From: Brevibacillus sp.
GTDB lineage: Bacteria; Bacillota; Bacilli; Brevibacillales; Brevibacillaceae
Direction of reading: 5' to 3'
Length of the DNA: 6,884 nucleotides
Assembly: GCA_029240815.1 (NCBI GenBank)
Contig: JARDZO010000289.1
Coordinates: 1-6,884 of the forward strand
The notes beneath the pieces were generated by a model, which ran no database searches, was not told the DNA's origin, and saw only the letters and a program-made list of their open reading frames with translations. Positions within the stretch are counted from its first letter, which is position 1. Every line of letters begins with the position of its first letter. This document shows positions 1 to 5,410 of this stretch, one piece after another. A program made the position numbers and the translations under genes.

Positions 1-1063
1 ATGCTGCTGCCATCGCTTCGACGCACGTACGAACTACGTTGTTGAAAGGATCTTGCTCCGTCAAGCTCCAGCCGGATGTCTGGGAGTGCGTGCGCAAGGC
101 CATCGATTTTTCACTTTTTGGGTCAAATTGCTTGATCAGATTTGCCCAGATCAGACGCGCTGCTCTCATCTTGGCAATTTCCATAAAGTAGTTCATCCCA
201 ATCGCCCAGAAGAAGGACAAACGCGGTGCGAAAGCGTCAATGTCGATACCAGCTTTCAGCCCCGTACGGACGTATTCCAATCCATCTGCCAATGTGTATG
301 CCAGCTCAATATCTGCTGTCGCGCCTGCTTCCTGCATATGGTAACCGGAAATACTGATACTATTAAACTTCGGCATGTGCTTGGAGGTATAAGCAAAGAT
401 ATCGGAAATGATCTTCATGGACGCTTCCGGCGGATAAATGTACGTGTTGCGCACCATGTATTCTTTTAAAATGTCGTTCTGGATTGTACCCGTCAGCTGC
501 GCCTGGGAAACACCCTGCTCCTCGGCTGCTACGATGTAGAAAGCCATAATCGGCAAGACTGCGCCGTTCATTGTCATGGAAACGGACATCTTATCGAGAG
601 GGATTCCATCAAACAAAATCTTCATGTCCAAAATGGAGTCTACCGCTACCCCGGCTTTCCCCACGTCTCCGACAACGCGTGGATGATCGGAGTCATAACC
701 ACGGTGAGTGGCGAGGTCAAATGCAATGGATAGACCTTTTTGACCTGCTGCGAGGTTGCGACGGTAAAACGCGTTGCTCTCTTCAGCAGTGGAAAAGCCC
801 GCATATTGACGAACCGTCCATGGCTGCGTCACGTACATCGTCGGATACGGTCCACGGAAAAATGGAGGCAAACCAGGCATGTAACCCAGATGGTCCATCC
901 CATTCAGGTCTTCTTTGGAGTAGAGCGGCTTCACCGGTATCTGCTCCAGCGTTTGCCAGATCAACTCATCCAGCGATCGCTGATCTTCTGGACGGGACGA
1001 GTTCGCTGCCACACTTTTGTTCGTCCGGAATGGAACTTTTGAAAAATCAGGCCTCTTCTTCAT
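1..1063 (-). CDS. mutB: methylmalonyl-CoA mutase large (catalytic) subunit, N-terminal 354 residues
   Basis: Catalytic subunit of adenosylcobalamin-dependent methylmalonyl-CoA mutase, a cytoplasmic enzyme interconverting (R)-methylmalonyl-CoA and succinyl-CoA. The frame opens with ATG at 1063 and runs off the left edge. Only the substrate-binding TIM-barrel part is present; full-length homologues are about 720 residues with a C-terminal B12 domain. Visible family blocks are [13 protein letters not shown] (85-97), [17 protein letters not shown] (114-130), [10 protein letters not shown] (162-171), [17 protein letters not shown] (192-208) and [11 protein letters not shown] (237-247). Tyr87, Arg205 and His242 correspond to Tyr89, Arg207 and His244 of the Propionibacterium enzyme. 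The Tyr/Arg pair points to methylmalonyl- rather than isobutyryl-CoA mutase, which has Phe/Gln there. The start overlaps the mutA stop (ATGA), with AGGGG 7 nt upstream inside mutA, so translation is probably coupled. One oddity is Gln80 in TMYVTQPWT, where homologues I recall have Arg or Lys. Confidence 0.95.
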   Translation of the reverse strand, partial: MKKRPDFSKVPFRTNKSVAANSSRPEDQRSLDELIWQTLEQIPVKPLYSKEDLNGMDHLGYMPGLPPFFRGPYPTMYVTQPWTVRQYAGFSTAEESNAFYRRNLAAGQKGLSIAFDLATHRGYDSDHPRVVGDVGKAGVAVDSILDMKILFDGIPLDKMSVSMTMNGAVLPIMAFYIVAAEEQGVSQAQLTGTIQNDILKEYMVRNTYIYPPEASMKIISDIFAYTSKHMPKFNSISISGYHMQEAGATADIELAYTLADGLEYVRTGLKAGIDIDAFAPRLSFFWAIGMNYFMEIAKMRAARLIWANLIKQFDPKSEKSMALRTHSQTSGWSLTEQDPFNNVVRTCVEAMAAA

Positions 1064-3177
1064 GACATCACCCCTATGCGTTCCTGGAGGTCGCGAAGTA
1101 CTTGATAGCAATTCGTGCGGATATGAATGCAGTCATCCAGCCCGGCGATTTTGTAGGCTTCGAGCTGCTCTGCAGCGGGAAGACCGGCAACGAACAGCGT
1201 CATTTCGGGCTTGCCTGCTTTGATCGCCTGGGACAGAGCTGGGACAACCTCCGGATAGCTCTCGTCATCGGAACAAATGACCGTGACGGGAGCACCGGAA
1301 GCGATAGCAGCCTGCGCCGCTTCTTCGGTCGAAGTAAACTGTTGCTGGCGCAGGACATCAAAACCACCTACTGCAAAAAACTCGGCAGCAAAATCTGCCC
1401 GCCCTTTGTGCTTCGATACCGGCCCCATATTGGCAAGGAAGACTTTTGGCTTCTTGCCTGTCTTAGCCTCATACCGCTCTACCTGCTGGCGCAATATCTC
1501 GAATGCTTCAGCCATACGATGACGGCGAAGCGGTTTTACTGTGATTGCCTCCTGATTGGTTGGGAGCAAAGTCTTTGTCAGCTCGCCTAGTGTAGCACCA
1601 GCCTGAATCGCTTTGACTGCCTTTTCCAACAGAAATTCCTTATCGAATGATAGCTTTTCGAGCTCAGAAGCTATTGCTGTGCGGTCATGCTTCATGAAAT
1701 GTGACTGATAGGTCGTCAATCGTCTTGCAGGCTCGATAGACAGCTTGCTACGTTGTTCCGGATGCTCTTGCGCATTCGCGTACATGTTGGTACCGACGAT
1801 ACGTGCTTTGCGCAAGGCGACGTTTTCAGCCTTTTTCCTGGCGGTTTCTTCAATTTGCGATTGTGGAGTGCCAGCTTCGAGAGCTTGCAGCATTCCACCC
1901 TGTTCCTCTACCTGCAAGAACAGTTCCCATGCCTTCGTAGCGACTTCATCTGTCAGCCACTCGACATACCATGAACCACCGGCTGGATCTATTACTTTTG
2001 CCAAATGAGCTTCCTGCTCCAAAATGATCTGTGTATTTCTCGCGATGCGTCGGGAGAACTCAGTGGCTGGACGGATTGCTTCGTCAAAGGCCGAAACATG
2101 CAAGCTGTCGATGCCACCCACTACCGCTGAAAACGCTTCCGTAGTTGCCCGCAGCATGTTCACATTTGGATCGAGAATCGTCTTGGTCCATGCTGATGTG
2201 CGAGCATGAATGGACATTTTTTGCTCGGCTTCCGCTCCGCCATAGGATTCAATGATCGATGCCCACAGCATGCGAGCCGCTCTGATTTTGGCAATTTCCA
2301 TGAACACGTTCGAGCCAATCGAAAAAGCAAACTGGATTCGCGGCGCGATTTCCTCGATGGAAAGCCCTCTCTCCAGCATCGCCTGTACGTACTCAACACC
2401 TGAGGACAGAGCGTAAGCTAGTTCCTGAACAGAATTACCGCCCGCATCATGGTACGGATGACCTTGTACCAGGATCGTTTTTAGCTGTGGTGCATGGTTG
2501 CTTGCCCAGCGAGTCGTATGAGCCATACCGTCATAAATAGCTGACCATTGATAGGGCAATGTCCCCTCGGAAATGAAAGTCGCCAAAGGATCCGCTCCCA
2601 CACATCCGCGAAGCTTGGTTGTATTCTGGCCTTTTGCCTCCATGTGAGCAACGAGCAGAGCTAACAAAGGTAGCCCGATTGGGCCTGCGTAGACGTAAAC
2701 CGGCACTTCCTCCAGATTGATTTCTGCAAATGCCGTATCTATATCCTCTCGACAAAAAACGGAAAGTCCACCATCGCCGATCGCTTCCTGAACAGCTTCC
2801 TGCGGATCTTGCCCTGCCAATGTTGCTCGATCCAGCACGAGGTTCAGCATAGTTTGTCCGCGTTCCAGATCGTGCCGAGCCATTTGATTAAATTCCTCGG
2901 CATCCGCTGCCAGGATCTCTTGGGAAACTTCCCACCCTTGTTTCTTTGTTATACTTTTTGTTCCCCTTAGAAACGGTGCAGCTCCCGGATCAACGTGAAT
3001 GTGCTGGAGTTTTTCGACATCTCGCTGCCGATAAATGGGCTGCAGAGTGATTCCCTCGTGAGTCTTCGTCAAGAGTTTGGCGTCAAAAGAAGCCCCCTTG
3101 AGTGTCTTCTCGGCCGCTTCCCGCCATTGATCGTACGTCGGGACGGAAAATTGCTTAAACAGTGTATCTTTGTTCAC
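1060..3177 (-). CDS. mutA: methylmalonyl-CoA mutase small (non-catalytic) subunit
   Basis: Small subunit of the heterodimeric methylmalonyl-CoA mutase, 705 residues and complete. It uses a GTG start at 3177 with GGGGAGG (3187-3193) 9 nt upstream; no ATG lies nearby. The N-terminal two thirds is a mutase-type TIM barrel, recognisable at [19 protein letters not shown] (239-257), the [15 protein letters not shown] block and [12 protein letters not shown]. The C-terminal part, roughly 577-705, is a B12-binding-type fold ([12 protein letters not shown], 581-592). The DxHxxG cobalamin motif is degenerate: it reads VSKHKG (587-592), without the Asp or the axial His. Aligned by eye with MutB, the substrate and catalytic residues are also lost (Glu87, Glu204 and Pro241 for Tyr87, Arg205 and His242). 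The subunit should therefore be structural, as known for the Propionibacterium small subunit. It lies 38 nt after accB and overlaps mutB by 4 nt, so the three form one operon. Confidence 0.95.
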   Translation of the reverse strand: MNKDTLFKQFSVPTYDQWREAAEKTLKGASFDAKLLTKTHEGITLQPIYRQRDVEKLQHIHVDPGAAPFLRGTKSITKKQGWEVSQEILAADAEEFNQMARHDLERGQTMLNLVLDRATLAGQDPQEAVQEAIGDGGLSVFCREDIDTAFAEINLEEVPVYVYAGPIGLPLLALLVAHMEAKGQNTTKLRGCVGADPLATFISEGTLPYQWSAIYDGMAHTTRWASNHAPQLKTILVQGHPYHDAGGNSVQELAYALSSGVEYVQAMLERGLSIEEIAPRIQFAFSIGSNVFMEIAKIRAARMLWASIIESYGGAEAEQKMSIHARTSAWTKTILDPNVNMLRATTEAFSAVVGGIDSLHVSAFDEAIRPATEFSRRIARNTQIILEQEAHLAKVIDPAGGSWYVEWLTDEVATKAWELFLQVEEQGGMLQALEAGTPQSQIEETARKKAENVALRKARIVGTNMYANAQEHPEQRSKLSIEPARRLTTYQSHFMKHDRTAIASELEKLSFDKEFLLEKAVKAIQAGATLGELTKTLLPTNQEAITVKPLRRHRMAEAFEILRQQVERYEAKTGKKPKVFLANMGPVSKHKGRADFAAEFFAVGGFDVLRQQQFTSTEEAAQAAIASGAPVTVICSDDESYPEVVPALSQAIKAGKPEMTLFVAGLPAAEQLEAYKIAGLDDCIHIRTNCYQVLRDLQERIGVMS

Positions 3178-3215
3178 TAATCTTGACCTCCCCGATTGGT
3201 GATCTGTTTCACCTG

Positions 3216-3737
3216 TTATTGTGCTGTCTTGACTAGGAACAGGGGCTGACCGAGATCTACCAGTTGACCGTTTTCGACCAGAACCTGAACAATTTCCCCG
3301 TTTACCTCAGCTTCGATCTCATTAAAGAGCTTCATCGCTTCTACAATGCATACGATAGTAGATTTCTCCACTCGGCTGCCAACTGATACATAAGGAGCAG
3401 CATCGGCTGCTGGTGCCGCATAAAAAGTACCTACCATCGGAGAAGTCACTTTATGCAAGTTTTCTGTATTTTCTGTTGGTAAAGCAGGTGCCTTCGGTGT
3501 CTCTCCTAAAGTAGGACGCACGATTTCGACAACTGGTTTTACAGGCGCGACAGGGGTAGGTGTGACTGCTTTGACCGGTGCAACCACTGCGTTTGCTGTT
3601 GGTTGTGTTTGCACAACTACTCCGCTCGTTCTGCGTTTGATGGCCAAGCGAGAATCTTCGTGCTTGACCTCAATAGACTCCACATCCGTTTGCTCCAGCA
3701 ATTTCACTAGTTCTCTCAGTTCATAAATCGTCAGCAC
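3216..3737 (-). CDS. accB: biotin carboxyl carrier protein of an acyl-CoA carboxylase (AccB type)
   Basis: Carries covalently bound biotin between the biotin carboxylase and carboxyltransferase components of acetyl-CoA or another acyl-CoA carboxylase. From the preferred start it has 173 residues. An N-terminal AccB segment (MLTIYELRELVKLLEQ) is followed by a Pro/Ala/Val-rich flexible linker (about 38-90) and a biotinyl domain (about 97-173). The domain contains SPMVGTFYAAP and the biotinylation motif EAMKL, with Lys136 37 residues from the C-terminus. The SPMVGTFY segment and the following insertion resemble the thumb of acetyl-CoA-carboxylase carriers. I chose GTG at 3737 rather than ATG at 3743: AGGAGG (3745-3750) is 7 nt from the GTG but only 1 nt from the ATG, and MLxI is the usual AccB N-terminus. 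It is the first gene of the accB-mutA-mutB unit. No biotin carboxylase or carboxyltransferase gene is visible. The setting suggests propionyl-CoA carboxylation, but a second acetyl-CoA carboxylase carrier is equally possible. Confidence 0.9.
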   Translation of the reverse strand: MLTIYELRELVKLLEQTDVESIEVKHEDSRLAIKRRTSGVVVQTQPTANAVVAPVKAVTPTPVAPVKPVVEIVRPTLGETPKAPALPTENTENLHKVTSPMVGTFYAAPAADAAPYVSVGSRVEKSTIVCIVEAMKLFNEIEAEVNGEIVQVLVENGQLVDLGQPLFLVKTAQ

Positions 3738-3744
3738 AACCATT

Positions 3745-3750
3745 CCTCCT
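3745..3750 (-). promoter_or_regulatory. ribosome binding site that fixes the accB start at GTG 3737
   Basis: A perfect AGGAGG on the minus strand. Only 1 nt separates it from the ATG at 3743, too close for initiation, whereas the in-frame GTG at 3737 has an ideal 7-nt spacing. This moves the start two codons downstream of the longest frame. Confidence 0.8.
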
Positions 3751-3776
3751 GTTATCTGAATCTCTGTATCAAGACC

Positions 3777-3800
3777 ATCAAACCGACCAGTTGGTTTGAT
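3777..3800. promoter_or_regulatory. operator-like palindrome A (TetR-type)
   Basis: A 24-bp imperfect inverted repeat with 10 of 12 pairs matched and central core ACCGACCAGTTGGT. It lies between the candidate accB promoters and the accB ribosome binding site. Its centre (3788.5) is 32 bp from that of palindrome B. It is the most diverged of the three copies. The TetR protein encoded just upstream is the likely ligand by inference. Confidence 0.7.
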
Positions 3801-3811
3801 GAGTACAAGCT

Positions 3812-3829
3812 AGACCGACTAGTTGGTCT
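3812..3829. promoter_or_regulatory. operator-like palindrome B (TetR-type)
   Basis: An 18-bp inverted repeat, AGACCGACTAGTTGGTCT, with 8 of 9 pairs matched. It lies immediately downstream of the TATACT -10 candidate, so a bound repressor would cover about +1 to +18 of that promoter. It shares the ACCRACYAGTTGGT core with palindromes A and C. Confidence 0.75.
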
Positions 3830-3836
3830 TTGGTCC

Positions 3837-3845
3837 AGTATAACA
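3837..3845 (-). promoter_or_regulatory. candidate accB-mutAB promoter P2 (extended -10)
   Basis: TGTTATACT is an extended -10 (TGn plus TATACT, 5 of 6 matches) with no good -35 at 16-18 bp. The expected start near 3830 coincides with the edge of palindrome B. It is an alternative or second start for the accB operon, weaker in evidence than P1. Confidence 0.4.
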
Positions 3846-3857
3846 AGTTTCTGAATA

Positions 3858-3887
3858 ATAGTACAGACCAACTAGTTGGTCTGTCAG
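3858..3887 (-). promoter_or_regulatory. candidate accB-mutAB promoter P1
   Basis: The -35 is CTGACA (3882-3887, 5 of 6 matches to TTGACA), followed by an 18-bp spacer and a -10 of TACTAT (3858-3863, 4 of 6 matches). An AT-rich stretch reading TATAAAAATA on the minus strand (3891-3900) lies just upstream and could act as an UP element. The expected start is near 3851. The spacer is occupied by the perfect palindrome C, which supports a repressible promoter. Confidence 0.6.
3863..3884. promoter_or_regulatory. operator-like palindrome C (perfect, TetR-type)
   Basis: A perfect 22-bp palindrome with core AGACCAACTAGTTGGTCT (3865-3882). It fills the spacer between a CTGACA -35 and a TACTAT -10 on the minus strand, where TetR-family repressors commonly bind. 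Its centre is 53 bp from that of palindrome B, about five helical turns. It is the best-conserved copy and so probably the primary site. Confidence 0.85.
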
Positions 3888-3900
3888 AGCTATTTTTATA

Positions 3901-3928
3901 CTCGTTGCACCAGCCTACATACAACGAG
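3901..3928. repeat. 7-bp inverted repeat with 14-nt loop upstream of the accB promoter
   Basis: CTCGTTG (3901-3907) and CAACGAG (3922-3928) are exact inverted copies around a 14-nt loop. They lie 13 bp upstream of the P1 -35. There is no T-tract on the minus-strand side, so it is not a canonical intrinsic terminator for the TetR gene. It may be a weak hairpin or a binding site for another factor. Confidence 0.4.
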
Positions 3929-3996
3929 ATCCACACCACGCCCCCGCTGAGCAAAACGAGCGAGAGCACAGTCGCATATCATTCATTTTCGAACAA

Positions 3997-4644
3997 TTAA
4001 AGTGGCTTAAACGGAATTTCCGAAGTATGCAAGAAGAACCGATTAAAATCAGGGTTTTCCATGGCTTCCGACTTTAAGACGGAGTGCAGGACCATGTCCG
4101 CATAGATATCTGCGATCTGTTCGATGGAGTATGTACCTGATTTTTGATACCATTTGTAGATCCAGTTGACCATTCCGAAAATAGCCATCGATACGATGGG
4201 AACGGGCAATTCAGGGCGAAATTCTCCAGAGTCAATACCCTCTTGCACGACCGTGAACATCATTTTTTTGTAACGGTCCCGCTTGATTTCAATATCCTTG
4301 AAGTATTCAGGAGCAAGGAACAAGCTTTCTTGATAAAAGATGGTGACCTGTGATCGATACAGATCGATCATCATGACGAAAGACTTCACGATCGCTTGCA
4401 GGCGCTCCGTGGGCGTGCCCCACTGCTCGTACGCTTCTTCCGCTTTTTCTAACACATACGAAATAAACTGATCGTGGATGATGTAGAGAAGCTCATCCTT
4501 CGATTTGAAGTTGTGATAAAATCCACCCTTCGACGTACCGCTTTCCTTTACAATTTGGTCAACGGTAACCCGGTGGTAGCCATTTGCTTCGAATAAGCGC
4601 ATGGACGTTTCAATAATTCGTTCTCTGATTGATTTTTCGCTCAT
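3997..4644 (-). CDS. TetR/AcrR-family transcriptional regulator
   Basis: A one-component DNA-binding regulator of 215 residues, the usual TetR size. The N-terminal TetR domain is clear: IRERIIETSMRLFEANGYH (6-24), helix-turn-helix about 26-46 with TVDQIVKESGTSKGGFYHNF (27-46), then KSKDELL. The C-terminal ligand domain has FYQESLFLAPEYF, an IKRDRYKKMM helix and MVNWIYKWYQ. These remind me of the KstR2/FadR-like acyl-CoA-responsive subgroup, but from memory only. I start at ATG 4644 because GGGTGA lies 5 nt upstream. The in-frame GTG at 4653 has no ribosome binding site. Its own extended -10 promoter lies just upstream. The next gene downstream is accB, about 260 bp away, behind three TetR-type palindromes. 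I infer that it represses accB-mutA-mutB and responds to an acyl-CoA. No similar palindrome is seen at its own promoter, so autoregulation is not evident. Confidence 0.9.
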   Translation of the reverse strand: MSEKSIRERIIETSMRLFEANGYHRVTVDQIVKESGTSKGGFYHNFKSKDELLYIIHDQFISYVLEKAEEAYEQWGTPTERLQAIVKSFVMMIDLYRSQVTIFYQESLFLAPEYFKDIEIKRDRYKKMMFTVVQEGIDSGEFRPELPVPIVSMAIFGMVNWIYKWYQKSGTYSIEQIADIYADMVLHSVLKSEAMENPDFNRFFLHTSEIPFKPL

Positions 4645-4661
4645 TATCTTCACCCGTAGTC

Positions 4662-4689
4662 ATTATAGCACAAGATCTGACATCGTCAC
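4662..4689 (-). promoter_or_regulatory. extended -10 promoter of the TetR gene
   Basis: TGCTATAAT (4662-4670) matches the extended -10 consensus perfectly. A weak -35, GTGACG (4684-4689), sits 16 bp upstream. The predicted start near 4655 leaves a leader of only about 10 nt, placing the GGGTGA ribosome binding site at the very 5' end of the transcript. Confidence 0.55.
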
Positions 4690-4731
4690 GCTTGTTGCGT
4701 CGCGAGAGGGAAAATGTATGCTCGTTCTCCA

Positions 4732-5016
4732 TTACACTGTTTGCCCATCCGTTCCAAATCGCTTTGCATTCCTAGCACGTGCACGCTCGATCTCCGTCTC
4801 ACGATTTCGTGGTTCGGCATTGGAGACCAGTGAGTCCAGTAGATTCTTGGCAACTACCGCTACCTCTTGGACAGCTTGGTTGAAAGCCTGTTCGTTGGCT
4901 TTGGATGGGGTATGAAAGCCCGATAGCTTTCTCACGAATTGAAGGGATGCAGCATGAATCTCATCATTGGTAGCGGGTGGGTCGAAGTTGAACAACGTTT
5001 TAATGTTACGGCACAT
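4732..5016 (-). CDS. DUF2277 family protein of unknown function
   Basis: A 94-residue soluble protein, complete. It begins with MCRNIKTLFNFDPPATNDEI and continues with LQFVRKLSGF; the MCRNI start and the PPAT and FVRKLSGF blocks are hallmarks of DUF2277 as I know it. The C-terminal third is basic and charged (RNRETEIERARARNAKRFG). It has no signal peptide or membrane segment. ATG at 5016 has AGGAGG (5025-5030) 8 nt upstream. It lies 22 nt after a 58-codon ORF on the same strand and 87 nt before the TetR start, so it probably shares the promoter near 5251. The function of the family is not known to me, and the neighbours give no firm clue. Length matches the family, so it looks intact. Confidence 0.88.
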   Translation of the reverse strand: MCRNIKTLFNFDPPATNDEIHAASLQFVRKLSGFHTPSKANEQAFNQAVQEVAVVAKNLLDSLVSNAEPRNRETEIERARARNAKRFGTDGQTV

Positions 5017-5038
5017 CGCTTACTCCTCCTCTTTTCGA

Positions 5039-5215
5039 CTAGGGATATGGCTGAAACAACTCGCTTTGCGTTTCCATTGCTTCTGGGGCAAATGGTGCGG
5101 CCATGCTTTTTGCACTCCGCTCATTCCATCCCGCGATTAGCTTGGCATAAAGCGAGCGAATTTCCTTTTCCTCTTCTGAAAATGCGCGTGCATGTTCAAC
5201 GGTTGAAGTATCCAA
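5039..5215 (-). pseudogene. 58-codon ORF, probable truncated SnoaL/DUF4440 (SgcJ/EcaC)-like protein
   Basis: A TTG start at 5215 has GGGAGG (5225-5230) 9 nt upstream, and TAG is at 5039. The protein is acidic then basic. Residues 14-44 (EEEKEIRSLYAKLIAGW then NERSAKSMAAPFAP) read like the first two helices of SnoaL-like/DUF4440 proteins, which are normally about 120-140 residues. After PEA the resemblance stops and the frame ends within 14 residues, directly before the DUF2277 ribosome binding site. This suggests an internal or C-terminal deletion. Signals for transcription and translation are intact, so a short product could still be made. The alternative ATG at 5223 is only 1 nt from the ribosome binding site, lies in another frame and gives 28 residues of no character. 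A genuine small protein of other function is possible. Confidence 0.5.
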
Positions 5216-5250
5216 AGATTCATTCCTCCCTATCGAGTGACCTTTTCCTC

Positions 5251-5259
5251 ATTATAGCA
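5251..5259 (-). promoter_or_regulatory. extended -10 promoter for the 58-codon ORF and DUF2277 gene
   Basis: TGCTATAAT is a perfect extended -10 on the minus strand with no good -35 at 16-18 bp. The expected start is near 5244, about 29 nt before the TTG start. The 11-base TGCTATAATGA is identical to that at the TetR promoter. Confidence 0.55.
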
Positions 5260-5410
5260 AAAAAGGATCTCGTCTATTTCCTTACCTATCTCTTTTTCGT
5301 TCCCAAATAAGTTTTGTCTCCGGAGGAACGGAATCACCATTGGTGTTTTGTGGAAAGCTATACGAGCTTCGTTCTTACTCTGATTGATGTTGGTCGGGAG
5401 GGTTAGCCAG

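Noticed and set aside
571..1590. Long plus-strand frames opposite mutB and mutA
   Set aside because: They are antisense shadows of strongly conserved mutase genes, with no start signals or family resemblance.
3778..3969. 63-codon minus-strand frame with a hydrophobic beginning between the TetR gene and accB
   Set aside because: It starts at a GTG without a ribosome binding site and runs through both candidate promoters and all three palindromes; the region is better explained as regulatory.
3940..3985. Possible terminator after the TetR gene (GCGA/TCGC stem then TCGTTTT on the minus strand)
   Set aside because: The stem is only 4 bp and the T-run is 4 interrupted bases, too weak to call an intrinsic terminator.
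4939..5310. 123-codon plus-strand frame
   Set aside because: It lies opposite DUF2277 and the 58-codon ORF, both of which have good ribosome binding sites and family resemblance; its own translation resembles nothing and it has no ribosome binding site.
5335..5345. Small palindrome CACCA-T-TGGTG upstream of the glutamate synthase-like gene
   Set aside because: It is only 11 bp with an odd centre, unrelated to the TetR-type core, and no convincing promoter is placed relative to it.
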